Shown: positions 32,642 through 41,932 of the stretch, in pieces
Numbering within the stretch: position 1 is the stretch's first letter
How the letters are laid out: each line of letters opens with the position of its first letter
NCBI GenBank assembly: GCA_934548045.1
Contig: CAKTEM010000013.1
Span: 26,053 to 90,052 of the forward strand
From: an uncultured Faecalibacterium sp.
GTDB lineage: Bacteria; Bacillota; Clostridia; Oscillospirales; Ruminococcaceae
DNA: 64,000 bases
Direction: 5' to 3'
Notes under the pieces: model-generated
What the model saw: only the letters and a program-made list of their open reading frames with translations
Told to the model about the DNA's origin: nothing
The model's database searches: none
Position numbers and translations under genes: made by a program

Positions 32642-34321
32642 ATGCTGAGCAGTCTTCAAATTGAAAATGTCGCCGTTATCCAGAAGGCCAACGTCCATTT
32701 TGAAAAAGGGCTGAACGTCCTTACCGGTGAGACTGGCGCAGGTAAATCAATTTTGATTGACTCCATCAATGCCATCCTTGGCAACCGAACGTCCAAAGAC
32801 TTGGTGCGTACCGGTGCGCCAAAGGCAGTTATCCGCGCGGCGTTTGAAGATGTTCCGGCTTCCGTTCTGGATAAGCTGGAAAAAGCTGGATATGAGCGTT
32901 CAGATGCACTTTTTCTCAGCCGGGAGATCACAGCCGAAGGAAAGAGCAGCTGCCGCATCAACGGGATGCCAGCAACTGCGGCAATTCTTCGAGACCTCTG
33001 CGGCGGACTGATCAACATCAACGGCCAGCATGACTCCGTGGGCCTGCTGAACCCGGTGCATCACGAGGAAATTCTGGATTCCTACGCGCAGAATCAGACG
33101 GAATATCAGAACTATTATGCGGTATATCGGGAATTGGTCGGAGTCAAAAAGGCTCTGGACGCTATGATAACCGACGAGAACGAAAAGCAGCGTCGCATCG
33201 AGCTTCTGAGCTATCAGGTGCAGGAGATCGACGATGCCTCTCTGAAAGCTGGCGAAGAGCAGACGTTGGAGAGCCGCCGGAAGGTTCTGGCAAATGCGTC
33301 AACGATTCGTGACCGCATCGCGCAGGCGTACGCTCTGCTTTCAGGTGGTGATGATTCTTCTGGTGCTGTTGATTTTCTGGGCGAAGCATCCAACGCAATT
33401 GATACCGCCGCTCAGCTGGACGGAGAACTTTCCGGAGATGCCGGGCAGCTGCTCGACCTCTATTACACCGCGAAAGATGTTGCCGCCGATTTGATTGGTC
33501 GATTGGACGAGTATGATTCCAACGACGCAGAACTTGACGAAATCGAACAGCGTATTGACCTGATTTACAAGCTCAAGCGGAAATACGGTGACACTGTAGA
33601 AGACATTCTTGCATTTGGCGAAAAGGCAAGGGAAGAGCTGGAAATGATTCAGTCCTCGCAGGAGCGTGCTGAACATTTGCAGGCCGAAAAGCACCGTCTG
33701 TATACCCTTGCACGGGAAAAGGCAGAGCTGCTGACCCAGACTCGGCTGAAAGCATTTGATGAGCTGAATAAGAAAATCTCGGGAACGCTGGATTTTCTGA
33801 ACATGCCCGGCGTCCGGATGACCCTTCGCCACGCCCGTGGGCCGCTGGCAAGTCATGGACAGGATAGCATCGAGTTCTATATTTCCACGAACCCTGGTGA
33901 AGACCCGAAGCCTCTGGCAAAAATCGCATCCGGCGGTGAGCTGAGCCGTATCACCCTCGCCATTAAAAACGCAATGGCTGATAAAGACGCTGTGCCGACC
34001 GTTATTTATGATGAAATTGACAGCGGTGTTTCCGGCAAGGCGGCGAGTCGTATTGGAGAAGTCCTGTGCCAGAGTGCAAAGGGGCATCAGATTTTGTGTA
34101 TTACCCACACGGCCCAAATCGCCGCGCTGGCAGACTGCCATCTGCTGATCCAGAAAAATGTCACAAACGACCGCACCTATACCGAGATCCATCCGCTGGA
34201 CGAAACCGGCCGTATTGATGCCTTGGCGCATATCATTTCGGGCGACCATGTGACAGAGCTTTCGCGCGCCAATGCCCGGGAGATGCTGGGTCTTGCAGAA
34301 AAGCAGTCCGAAGAAAGCTGA
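32642..34321 (+). CDS. recN: DNA repair protein RecN
   Basis: A 559-residue SMC-like ATPase for double-strand break repair. Walker A TGETGAGKSILIDSIN, long coiled-coil centre (residues about 150-420), ABC signature IASGGELSRITLAIKNA, Walker B TVIYDEIDSGVSGKAA, and the ITHTAQIAALAD H-loop. Complete length. It contains the only host copy of the prophage 11-mer, on the opposite strand. Confidence 0.95.
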   Translation: MLSSLQIENVAVIQKANVHFEKGLNVLTGETGAGKSILIDSINAILGNRTSKDLVRTGAPKAVIRAAFEDVPASVLDKLEKAGYERSDALFLSREITAEGKSSCRINGMPATAAILRDLCGGLININGQHDSVGLLNPVHHEEILDSYAQNQTEYQNYYAVYRELVGVKKALDAMITDENEKQRRIELLSYQVQEIDDASLKAGEEQTLESRRKVLANASTIRDRIAQAYALLSGGDDSSGAVDFLGEASNAIDTAAQLDGELSGDAGQLLDLYYTAKDVAADLIGRLDEYDSNDAELDEIEQRIDLIYKLKRKYGDTVEDILAFGEKAREELEMIQSSQERAEHLQAEKHRLYTLAREKAELLTQTRLKAFDELNKKISGTLDFLNMPGVRMTLRHARGPLASHGQDSIEFYISTNPGEDPKPLAKIASGGELSRITLAIKNAMADKDAVPTVIYDEIDSGVSGKAASRIGEVLCQSAKGHQILCITHTAQIAALADCHLLIQKNVTNDRTYTEIHPLDETGRIDALAHIISGDHVTELSRANAREMLGLAEKQSEES

Positions 34322-34331
34322 TTTTTCGGCG

Positions 34332-34360
34332 TTGACATTGCCGCAAAAATGTGATAGACT
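34332..34360 (+). promoter_or_regulatory. promoter for the tyrS leader
   Basis: -35 TTGACA (34332-34337), 17-base spacer, -10 TAGACT (34355-34360), directly after recN. Transcription would start near 34367, giving a leader of about 320 bases. Confidence 0.72.
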
Positions 34361-34366
34361 ACGTTT

Positions 34367-34655
34367 TGTCAAAGGCTTTGATGGGAACAAGTATCCTGTC
34401 TGTGTCTGCCCAGAGAGACCCCGGTTGGTGAAAGGGGTGTGCAGAACGACAGGGGAAATACCTCCCGGAGCCGCAGGCTGAATGAGATTTTTCTAGTAGG
34501 CTGTGCCGCGTGCGAGCGTTACAAACGCAGGAGTGTAGTCCTACTCTGGGGCGTGCACTCGTGAGGCCGTTTTCGTGAGGAAGCGGCAAACAGAGGTGGT
34601 ACCGCGATTTTTCTCGCCCTCTGCCAATTCAGTTTGGCAGGGGGCGTTTTATTTT
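34367..34655 (+). promoter_or_regulatory. T-box riboswitch, tyrosine-specific
   Basis: The T-box sequence AGAGGTGGTACCGCG (34592-34606) contains TGGT, which pairs with the uncharged tRNA acceptor end. A large stem I precedes it, and the specifier is most likely TAC (Tyr) at 34459-34461 in GGGGAAATACCTCCC. The terminator is CGCCCTCTGCCAA (34615-34627) pairing with TTGGCAGGGGGCG (34634-34646) plus TTTTATTTT. Uncharged tRNA-Tyr would favour the antiterminator and expression of tyrS. Confidence 0.92.
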
Positions 34656-34688
34656 ACCCCTCTGCCCCTACAGATGGAGGTAAACATT

Positions 34689-35906
34689 ATGACTCTGTAC
34701 GAAGAACTCAAAGCGCGCGGTCTGGTCGCGCAGATCACCGATGATGAGATCATCGACCTCATCAACAACGGCAAGGCAACCTTCTATATCGGCTTTGACT
34801 GCACTGCCGACAGCCTGACCGCCGGCCACTTCATGGCACTGACCCTGATGAAGCGTCTGCAAATGGCAGGCAACAAGCCCATCGCTCTGATCGGCGGCGG
34901 CACCACCATGATCGGTGACCCCTCCGGCCGTACCGACATGCGCAAGATGTTGACGAAAGAGGACATCGCCCACAATGCCGCCTGCTTCAAGAAGCAGATG
35001 GAGAAGTTCATCGACTTCTCCGAGGGCAAGGCTCTGATGCTGAACAACGCCGACTGGCTGCTCAACCTGAACTACGTCGAGCTGCTGCGTGATGTCGGTG
35101 CCTGCTTCTCGGTCAACAATATGCTCCGCGCAAAGTGCTATGAGCAGCGCATGGAGAAAGGCCTGTCCTTCCTCGAGTTCAACTACATGATCATGCAGAG
35201 CTACGACTTCTACTACATGTTCCAGCATTATGGCTGCAACATGCAGTTCGGCGGCGACGACCAGTGGAGCAACATGCTGGGCGGCACCGAGCTGATTCGC
35301 CGCAAACTGGGCAAGGACGCTTACGCAATGACCATCACCCTGCTGACCGACTCTCAGGGCAAGAAGATGGGCAAGACCGCCGGCAACGCTGTCTGGCTCG
35401 ACCCCAACAAGACCAGCCCCTTCGAGTTCTATCAGTACTGGCGCAACGTCGGCGATGCGGATGTCATGAAATGCATCCGGATGCTGACCTTCCTGCCGCT
35501 GGAGCAGATCGACGAGATGGCTACCTGGAAAGATCAGCGCATCAACGAGGCAAAAGAGATCCTCGCTTACGAGCTGACCAAGATGGTTCACGGCGAGGAA
35601 GCTGCTGAAAAGGCTCAAAACGCCGCACGCGCACTGTTCAGCGGTGCCGCCGATACCGAACACATGCCGACCACTCAGCTGACCGAGGCTGACCTGACCG
35701 ATGGCTCCATTGGCATCCTGACCCTGATGGTAAAGGCTGGTCTGGCCGCTTCCAACGGTGAGGCTCGCCGTCTGGTGACTCAGGGAGGTGTCCTCGTCGA
35801 TGGCGAAAAGGTCGCTGCTCCGACTGCAAGCTTTACCGCTGAACAGCTGGCAAAGGGCATCGTCATCAAGAAGGGCAAGAAGGTCTACCACAAAGTGACC
35901 CTGTAA
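34689..35906 (+). CDS. tyrS: tyrosyl-tRNA synthetase
   Basis: A 405-residue class I synthetase. HIGH-equivalent TADSLTAGHF, the tyrosine-binding segment SYDFYYMFQHYGCNMQFGGDDQWSN, KMSKS-equivalent KKMGKTAGNAVWLD, and a C-terminal S4 domain (AGLAASNGEARRLVTQGGVLVDG). Start 34689 has TGGAGGTAAA 6 bases upstream; in-frame codons upstream of it lie in the T-box. Controlled by the T-box and terminated by the strong hairpin after the gene. Confidence 0.96.
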   Translation: MTLYEELKARGLVAQITDDEIIDLINNGKATFYIGFDCTADSLTAGHFMALTLMKRLQMAGNKPIALIGGGTTMIGDPSGRTDMRKMLTKEDIAHNAACFKKQMEKFIDFSEGKALMLNNADWLLNLNYVELLRDVGACFSVNNMLRAKCYEQRMEKGLSFLEFNYMIMQSYDFYYMFQHYGCNMQFGGDDQWSNMLGGTELIRRKLGKDAYAMTITLLTDSQGKKMGKTAGNAVWLDPNKTSPFEFYQYWRNVGDADVMKCIRMLTFLPLEQIDEMATWKDQRINEAKEILAYELTKMVHGEEAAEKAQNAARALFSGAADTEHMPTTQLTEADLTDGSIGILTLMVKAGLAASNGEARRLVTQGGVLVDGEKVAAPTASFTAEQLAKGIVIKKGKKVYHKVTL

Positions 35907-35934
35907 GTTCCGCCTGAAAAACTTATAAAAATTA

Positions 35935-35998
35935 AAACCACCCACAATACCGATTATGGCTATATACGCCGACCGGATATTGTGGGTGGTTTGTTTTT
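35935..35998. terminator. bidirectional terminator between tyrS and the lysine operon
   Basis: AAACCACCCACAATA (35935-35949) pairs perfectly over 15 bases with TATTGTGGGTGGTTT (35978-35992). T tracts follow on both strands (TTGTTTTTG on plus; TTTTAATTTTT on minus). Confidence 0.9.
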
Positions 35999-36027
35999 GC
36001 AGAGATAAGAAGTATAAGAGACAAAAT

Positions 36028-36067
36028 AAAGGGCACCGGCCCATTTTTCAACAGACAGGTGTCCTTT
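36028..36067 (-). terminator. terminator of the asd-dapA-dapB-ACT operon
   Basis: On the minus strand AAAGGACACC (36067-36058) pairs with GGTGCCCTTT (36037-36028) with one G-U, followed by the T-rich tail TTTATTTTG. It stands 16 bases after the ACT gene stop. Confidence 0.75.
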
Positions 36068-36082
36068 TGCTGTGTTTATAAT

Positions 36083-36550
36083 TTACAGCTCAAACGCCTT
36101 TTTCAGGACATCGTAGGCTGCATCTTCGTTCTCAGAACGAACCAGCAGGGAAATATCCAGATCGCTGGTGGTGATGAGCAGAACTTCGATGCCTGCGATT
36201 GCCAGCGCGTTCAAAGCGCGAGCTGCAACGCCGCAGCTCGTCACCATCTCCTCACCGAAGAGGTTCAGCTTGGAGTAGCCGACACTGATGAGCGGAGAAG
36301 CCTTTGCGTCCTTGTCAAGGTTTGCCGCAGAAATGGCCTTCATTACCAGCGGCAGGTCACTGCTGGCAGCGGTAAAGCTGAAATCAATGTTGGTGCCATG
36401 CGGTGCGCTCTGGCTGATCATGTCCACAACAACGCCGGTATCCGCAAAGATCTGCAGATAGCGTGCAAGGCTGTTGCCCTTAAAAGCGACATCCTGAACG
36501 CTGATCATCATCTGGCTGGAAGCAATGTTGATTTTCGATACACCGTACAT
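36083..36550 (-). CDS. ACT-domain protein resembling the aspartokinase regulatory region
   Basis: A 155-residue protein of two ACT-like units (SQMMISVQDVAFKGNSLARYLQIFADTGVVVDMI, then LISVGYSKLNLFGEEMVTSCGVAARALNALAIAGIEV), like the regulatory half of aspartate kinase without the kinase. Start 36550 has GGAG 9 bases upstream. It is the last gene after asd, dapA and dapB, so it may sense lysine or threonine, or act as a beta-type regulatory subunit for a kinase coded elsewhere. That role is inferred. Confidence 0.82.
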   Translation of the reverse strand: MYGVSKINIASSQMMISVQDVAFKGNSLARYLQIFADTGVVVDMISQSAPHGTNIDFSFTAASSDLPLVMKAISAANLDKDAKASPLISVGYSKLNLFGEEMVTSCGVAARALNALAIAGIEVLLITTSDLDISLLVRSENEDAAYDVLKKAFEL

Positions 36551-36593
36551 AATAACACTCCATTCTGCCCGAACGGGCATCAAAAGGAAAGGA

Positions 36594-37352
36594 TCACATC
36601 TCTGCGATCATATTACCCATGTTGTACAGACCCGGCTCCTTCTTTGCCAGATAAACGGCGGCGTTGATGGCACCGTTCGCAAAGATGTTCCGGGAGTATG
36701 CGGTGTGCTTGAGGGTGATGACCTCATCCGGACCGCAGAACAGAACTTCGTGGTCGCCGACGATGCTGCCGCCGCGCACCGAGCTGATGCCGATCTCCTT
36801 CGGGTCACGCTTCTGACGCACCGAAGAACGGTCATAAACATAGTGGTACTCGTTGTTGTTCTCCTCATTGATGGCATCAGCCAGCATCAGAGCGGTTCCG
36901 CTGGGAGCGTCCAGCTTGTTGTGATGGTGCTGCTCCACGATCTCAACATCGTAGTTCACGCCCAGAATTGCCGAAGCGCGCTTGCACAGCTCAGACAGGA
37001 CATTGATACCCATCGACATGTTCGCGCTCTTGAAGACCGGAATCTCACGGGAGAGCTGAACGACCTTCAGCTGAAGCTCCTCAGAAAGGCCAGTGGTGCA
37101 GACCACGATGGGGAGCTTGTGTGCTTCGCAGTAGGGCAGAGCCTTTTCGACTGCGGCAGGAGAGCTGAAGTCGATGATGACATCGCCCTTGCCATCCAGC
37201 TTGTCCAGACTGTCGTAAACGGGGATGCCGTTCACTTCGCCGTCTTTCAGGTCGATGCCAGCGACCACACGGCAGTCCTCACGCTGTGCGATCATATCGA
37301 CGAGAACATGGCCCATCCGTCCGCCAATTCCCTGAATGATAATATCCGTCAT
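36594..37352 (-). CDS. dapB: 4-hydroxy-tetrahydrodipicolinate reductase
   Basis: A 252-residue enzyme of the DAP/lysine pathway. Rossmann motif IQGIGGRMGHVLVDMI, VVCTTGLSEE, SANMSMGINV and catalytic EIVEQHHHNKLDAPSGTAL (His and Lys) are intact. Start 37352 follows AAGGGGTAAAAACA. Lies 82 bases after dapA in the same operon. Confidence 0.95.
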   Translation of the reverse strand: MTDIIIQGIGGRMGHVLVDMIAQREDCRVVAGIDLKDGEVNGIPVYDSLDKLDGKGDVIIDFSSPAAVEKALPYCEAHKLPIVVCTTGLSEELQLKVVQLSREIPVFKSANMSMGINVLSELCKRASAILGVNYDVEIVEQHHHNKLDAPSGTALMLADAINEENNNEYHYVYDRSSVRQKRDPKEIGISSVRGGSIVGDHEVLFCGPDEVITLKHTAYSRNIFANGAINAAVYLAKKEPGLYNMGNMIAEM

Positions 37353-37434
37353 TGTTTTTACCCCTTCTATGCTGTTTTTTAAATACGGCAAATGCCCGGG
37401 AGAGTTTTCCGCCGGGCATCTGCACCTATTTCAA

Positions 37435-38328
37435 TTACTCTTTGATAAGACCCTCGGCCTTGAGCGCGTTCTCGATCTGCTCTTTGTGCGCGTCGCTTGG
37501 CTCGACCAGCGGCAGGCGGCACTCGCCAGCGTTCCAGCCCAGAACGTTCATCGCGTACTTGACCGGGATGGGGTTGACCTCGCAGAACATCGCATCGCAG
37601 AGCGGCAGGATCTCCAGCTGGAGGTCGCGTGCCTTTGCGGTGTCGCCCTCGAACCATGCCTTGCAGCAGTTGTGGACCAGCTCCGGCTTGATGTTGGAAA
37701 CGACGCTGATGACGCCCTTGCCGCCCAGAGACAGCAGGGGAACGACCTGATCGTCATTGCCGGAGTAGATGTTCAGCTCGTCGCCGCAGAGAGCCGCGAT
37801 CTTTGCGACCTGCGAGATGTTGCCGGAAGCTTCCTTGATGCCATTGATGAGCGGATGCTTGCTCAGCTCGTATGCGGTCTCGGGTGCGATGTTCACACCG
37901 GTACGGGAAGGCACATTGTACAGGATGACCGGGATGCCGCCAGCTTCTGCCATTGCGGTAAAGTGGGCGATCAGGCCAGCCTGAGAGGTCTTGTTGTAGT
38001 ACGGTGTCACCATCAGCAGAGCATCCGCGCCGCAGGCTGCCGACTTTGCAGCCAGAGCGCAACCGTGGTCAGTGTCGTTGGAGCCTGCGCCTGCGATGAC
38101 CGGAACGCGATGGTTGACGGTATCGACGGTGAACTTGATGGTCGCCAGCTGCTCCTCGTCGGTCATGGTAGCGCACTCGCCGGTAGTGCCGCAGATCACG
38201 ATAGCGTCGGTGCCGCGTGCGATCTGGTCTTCCAGAATACGGCCCAGCTCGTCAAAATTTACGCTGCCGTCCTCGTACATCGGGGTAATGATGGCAACGC
38301 CTGCACCCGTAAAGACAGGATTCTTCAT
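37435..38328 (-). CDS. dapA: 4-hydroxy-tetrahydrodipicolinate synthase
   Basis: A 297-residue aldolase-type enzyme joining pyruvate and aspartate semialdehyde. Seen: CGTTGECATMTDEEQ, Tyr in VILYNVPSRTGVNI, Schiff-base Lys in LINGIKEASGN. Length is normal. Located between asd, which makes its substrate, and dapB, which uses its product. Confidence 0.95.
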   Translation of the reverse strand: MKNPVFTGAGVAIITPMYEDGSVNFDELGRILEDQIARGTDAIVICGTTGECATMTDEEQLATIKFTVDTVNHRVPVIAGAGSNDTDHGCALAAKSAACGADALLMVTPYYNKTSQAGLIAHFTAMAEAGGIPVILYNVPSRTGVNIAPETAYELSKHPLINGIKEASGNISQVAKIAALCGDELNIYSGNDDQVVPLLSLGGKGVISVVSNIKPELVHNCCKAWFEGDTAKARDLQLEILPLCDAMFCEVNPIPVKYAMNVLGWNAGECRLPLVEPSDAHKEQIENALKAEGLIKE

Positions 38329-38370
38329 AATACAAAAACTCCTTTGCTGTGTTTTTTATCAAAACACAAA

Positions 38371-39453
38371 TCAGTCAAAATAGCCCTTTGCTGCCAGCAG
38401 CTCTGCCAGCAGGACTGCGCCGCCTGCCGCACCGCGCAGGGTGTTGTGACTCATGCAGGCAAACTTGTAATCGAACAGGGTGTCCTCACGCAGACGGCCG
38501 ATACAGACAGCCATACCGTTCTCGGTGTTGCGGTCGAGTTTGGGCTGCGGACGGTCAGCTTCCTCAAAGTAGTGGAGGAACTGCTTGGGTGCGCTGGGCA
38601 GGTTCAGCTCCTGAGCCGGGCCGCGGAAGTTTGCCCAAGCCTCGAGCATCTGCTCCTTGGTCGGCTTCTTGTCAAAGCTCACGAAGACTGCTGCGGTGTG
38701 GCCATCGGAGACAGGAACACGGAAGCACTGTGCGGTGATGGTCGGCTTTTCAGCATTGACGATCTCGTTGCCCTCGATGTGGCCCCAGAGCTTCAGCGGC
38801 TCACGCTCGCTCTTCTCTTCCTCGCCGCCGATGTAGGGAATAACATTGTCGATGATCTCGGGCATCCGGTCAAAGGTCTTGCCTGCGCCGGAGATGGCCT
38901 GATAGGTGCAGACCAGCGCCTTGTTCACGCCGAAATCCTTCATCAGGGGATGCAGGGCAGGAACATAGCTCTGCAGGCTGCAGTTGGACTTGACCGCGAT
39001 AAAGCCGCGCTTGGTGCCGAGACGCTTGCGCTGTGCCGGGATGATCTCAATGTGGTCTGCGTTGATTTCAGGCACGACCATCGGAACATCCGGGGTAAAG
39101 CGGTTTGCGCTGTTGTTGGAGACGACCGGGCACTCTGCCTTTGCGTAAGCCTCTTCCAGAGCCTTGATCTCAGCCTTCGGCATGTTGACCGCGCAGAAGA
39201 TGAAATCGACCTGAGAAGCGACCTCTTCAACATTGGCTGCATCCAGAACGACCATCTTCTTGACGCTCTCGGGCATCGGGGTCGTCATGGCCCAGCGAGA
39301 ACCGACAGCATCCTCATAGGTCTTGCCTGCGCTACGGCCAGAAGCAGCGAGAGTCGTCAGCTTGAACCAGGGGTGATTCTCCAGCAGGGTGACAAAACGC
39401 TGACCGACCATGCCAGTAGCACCAACGATACCAACTTTATACTGTTTTTCCAT
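38371..39453 (-). CDS. asd: aspartate-semialdehyde dehydrogenase, archaeal/fungal type
   Basis: A 360-residue enzyme that reduces aspartyl phosphate. N-terminal VGIVGATGMVGQRFVTLL, HPWFKLTTLAASGRSAGKTYEDAV and active-site Cys in SNCSLQS point to the archaeal/fungal branch of the family rather than the common E. coli form. Start 39453 is chosen (MEKQYKVG); an upstream in-frame ATG at 39474 would add seven residues. First gene of the lysine operon, transcribed from a minus-strand promoter at 39552-39581. Confidence 0.93.
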   Translation of the reverse strand: MEKQYKVGIVGATGMVGQRFVTLLENHPWFKLTTLAASGRSAGKTYEDAVGSRWAMTTPMPESVKKMVVLDAANVEEVASQVDFIFCAVNMPKAEIKALEEAYAKAECPVVSNNSANRFTPDVPMVVPEINADHIEIIPAQRKRLGTKRGFIAVKSNCSLQSYVPALHPLMKDFGVNKALVCTYQAISGAGKTFDRMPEIIDNVIPYIGGEEEKSEREPLKLWGHIEGNEIVNAEKPTITAQCFRVPVSDGHTAAVFVSFDKKPTKEQMLEAWANFRGPAQELNLPSAPKQFLHYFEEADRPQPKLDRNTENGMAVCIGRLREDTLFDYKFACMSHNTLRGAAGGAVLLAELLAAKGYFD

Positions 39454-39500
39454 TTCCAGTACCTTTCCTTTCAAAAAGCCAAATTTGCATCATTCTCCGC

Positions 39501-39529
39501 TTGCAAAGCAGGTCGAGATGCAATATAAT
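39501..39529 (+). promoter_or_regulatory. promoter of queA
   Basis: -35 TTGCAA (39501-39506), 17-base spacer, -10 TATAAT (39524-39529). Start of transcription near 39536, 70 bases before the queA ATG. Confidence 0.78.
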
Positions 39530-39551
39530 AGACATTGTTTATACAGGTTCT

Positions 39552-39581
39552 ATAATATCATTGATACGTCACTCGTGTCAA
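39552..39581 (-). promoter_or_regulatory. promoter of the asd-dapA-dapB operon
   Basis: Read on the minus strand: -35 TTGACA (39581-39576), 18-base spacer, -10 TATTAT (39557-39552). Start of transcription would be near 39545, about 90 bases before the asd ATG. It faces the queA promoter. Confidence 0.72.
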
Positions 39582-39605
39582 TCATCGGAAAGGCAAATGC
39601 AAAGC

Positions 39606-40634
39606 ATGTTAAAAAAAGATTTTTGGTACGATTTACCCAAAGAACTCATTGCACAGGAACCGGCTGACCCTCGCGACTCGGCGCGGCTGATGGTTTTGAA
39701 CCGGAATGACGACAGCATTGAGCATAAAATTTTCCATAACCTGCCGGATTACCTCGAGCCGGGCGACCTGCTGGTCGTCAACAACTCGAAAGTCCTGCCT
39801 GCCCGTATCGTCGGCATCAAGCAGCCGACCGGTGCGGTCTGTGAGTTGCTGCTTCTGCGTCAGGTCAAGGGCGACCAGTGGGAGTGCCTTGCAAAGCCCG
39901 GCAAGCGGATGCAGCCTGGCACCAAGGTCAGCTTCGGCGATGGCACCTTGACCGCCATCGTAGACGAGACGCTGGAAGATGGCAACAAGTACGTTACATT
40001 CTATTATGATACCGAGACGCTTTATGAAAAGCTGGATGAGTTTGGCAAAATGCCCCTTCCGCCGTATATCACGAAGCAGCTCGAGGATCAGAGCCAGTAT
40101 CAGACCGTTTATGCCAAAGAACTGGGCAGTGCTGCTGCTCCGACCGCTGGTCTGCACTTTACCGAGGAACTGATGGACACCATCCGCGCAAAGGGCGTCA
40201 ACATCACCGAAGTCACCCTGCATGTCGGCCTTGGTACTTTCCGCCCTGTCATGGAAGATGAGATCACCGACCACAAGATGCACAGCGAGTGGTACTCTGT
40301 CAGCGAGGAGACTGCACAGCTTATTCAGGATACCAAAGCCGCCGGTCATCGTGTCATTGCAGTTGGTACGACCAGCTGCCGCACGCTGGAAGCTGTCGCT
40401 GCAAAGTATGGTGAGATCAAGGCCTGCAGCGGCAACACCTCTATCTTCTTGTATCCCGGCGTGAAGTTCAACTGCATCGACGGCCTTATCACCAACTTCC
40501 ACCTGCCCGAAAGCACCCTCATCATGCTGGTGTCGGCGTTCTATGGCTACGAGAAGACGATGGCCGCTTATAAGGTTGCCGTCGAGCAGAGGTATAGATT
40601 CTTTTCCTTTGGCGATGCGATGTTCCTTCGCTGA
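39606..40634 (+). CDS. queA: S-adenosylmethionine:tRNA ribosyltransferase-isomerase
   Basis: A 342-residue enzyme that makes epoxyqueuosine in tRNA. Start MLKKDFWYDLPKELIAQEPADPRDSARLMVL matches the family N-terminus, with PTAGLHFTEEL and VGTTSCRTLEA further on and NFHLPESTLIMLVSAFYG near the end. Start 39606 is used; an ATG three codons earlier is also possible. Paired with tgt downstream, the next queuosine gene. Confidence 0.95.
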   Translation: MLKKDFWYDLPKELIAQEPADPRDSARLMVLNRNDDSIEHKIFHNLPDYLEPGDLLVVNNSKVLPARIVGIKQPTGAVCELLLLRQVKGDQWECLAKPGKRMQPGTKVSFGDGTLTAIVDETLEDGNKYVTFYYDTETLYEKLDEFGKMPLPPYITKQLEDQSQYQTVYAKELGSAAAPTAGLHFTEELMDTIRAKGVNITEVTLHVGLGTFRPVMEDEITDHKMHSEWYSVSEETAQLIQDTKAAGHRVIAVGTTSCRTLEAVAAKYGEIKACSGNTSIFLYPGVKFNCIDGLITNFHLPESTLIMLVSAFYGYEKTMAAYKVAVEQRYRFFSFGDAMFLR

Positions 40635-40713
40635 GCCGGAGAGGATATAAAACCCGATAAAAAGACATAAGGATTGCACGGCTGTTTTCCGTACGCAGAA
40701 AGGAAATGAGATT

Positions 40714-41859
40714 ATGCCTTCTTTAACGACCTACAAGCTCCTCAAACAGGAACACAACGCCCGGCGGGGTGAGTTCAAGACCGTCCACGGCACGGTGCAG
40801 ACCCCTGCGTTCCAGAACGTTGCGACGGCTGGTGCCATCAAGGGTGGTTTGTCCGCACAGGACCTGCGCGAGATCGGTACACAGGTGATGCTCTGCAACA
40901 CCTACCATCTGCATCTCCGTCCGGGCGATAAGCTGGTTGCGGATATGGGCGGCCTGCACAAGTTCACGCGCTGGAACGGCCCCATCCTGACCGACAGCGG
41001 CGGATTTCAGGTGTTCAGCCTCGCAAAGCTGCGTAAAATCACCGAAGAGGGCGTGACCTTTGCATCTCATCTGGACGGCCACCGTATCTTTATGGGTCCG
41101 GAAGAGAGTATGCAGATCCAGGCAAATCTCGGCTCTACCATCGCAATGGCTTTTGATGAGTGCGTCGAGAACCCGGCGCAGCACGATTACTCCAAGGCCA
41201 GCTGTGAACGCACGACCCGTTGGCTGGCACGCTGCAAGGCAGAGATGGCCCGTCTGAAACACGAGGACCTTGCAACCAACCCCGACCAGTTGCTGTTCGG
41301 CATCAATCAGGGCTGTACCTTTGCCGATCTGCGCGTGGAGCACATGAAGCGCATCGCAGATTTGGAGCTTGACGGTTACGCCATCGGTGGCCTTGCCGTC
41401 GGTGAGCCGACCGAAGTCATGTATGAAATGATCAGTGAAGTCGAGCCCTATATGCCGAAGGACAAGATCCGCTATCTGATGGGTGTCGGTACGCCCGGCA
41501 ACATCATCGAGGCCGTTGCGCGCGGCGTCGACCTGTTCGACTGCGTTATGCCCAGCCGCAATGCACGCCACGGCCACCTGAACACCTGGGGCGGCATCAT
41601 TAACATCAAGAACGCCAAGTACGAGCGTGACGAGCGACCCATCGACCCGACCTGTGGCTGCCCGGCCTGCCGGAACTACTCCCGTGCTTATATCCGTCAT
41701 CTGTTCAAGGCGGAAGAACTGCTGGGTATGCGTCTGGCCGTTATGCACAACCTGTGGTTCTACAATCACCTGATGGAGCGCATCCGCGATGAACTGGATG
41801 CAGGCACCTTTACGGCCTTCCATGACCGCTATGTGAAACTTCTCGACACGAGAATTTGA
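40714..41859 (+). CDS. tgt: queuine/preQ1 tRNA-guanine transglycosylase
   Basis: A 381-residue TIM-barrel enzyme that swaps G34 for preQ1. Active-site LTDSGGFQVFSLAKLRK (Asp), GGLAVGEPTEVMYEM, DCVMPSRNARHG (nucleophile Asp), and the zinc site CGCPACRNYSRAYIRHL with a following His are present. Ribosome site GAAAGGAAATGAG. Upstream queA and downstream yajC match the usual bacterial order. Confidence 0.96.
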   Translation: MPSLTTYKLLKQEHNARRGEFKTVHGTVQTPAFQNVATAGAIKGGLSAQDLREIGTQVMLCNTYHLHLRPGDKLVADMGGLHKFTRWNGPILTDSGGFQVFSLAKLRKITEEGVTFASHLDGHRIFMGPEESMQIQANLGSTIAMAFDECVENPAQHDYSKASCERTTRWLARCKAEMARLKHEDLATNPDQLLFGINQGCTFADLRVEHMKRIADLELDGYAIGGLAVGEPTEVMYEMISEVEPYMPKDKIRYLMGVGTPGNIIEAVARGVDLFDCVMPSRNARHGHLNTWGGIINIKNAKYERDERPIDPTCGCPACRNYSRAYIRHLFKAEELLGMRLAVMHNLWFYNHLMERIRDELDAGTFTAFHDRYVKLLDTRI

Positions 41860-41868
41860 TATTTGGCC

Positions 41869-41897
41869 TTGAAACAGCTCGGATAAGGGATTATAAT
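41869..41897 (+). promoter_or_regulatory. promoter of yajC
   Basis: -35 TTGAAA (41869-41874), 17-base spacer, -10 TATAAT (41892-41897), starting 10 bases after the tgt stop. Confidence 0.78.
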
Positions 41898-41932
41898 AGG
41901 TTTATCTGAATTTTGAGAGGAGATTTTGCCCA

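Noticed and set aside
37336..39528. 730-codon plus-strand open frame
   Set aside because: It is antisense to asd, dapA and dapB, which have intact catalytic motifs; long open antisense frames are common in this codon bias.
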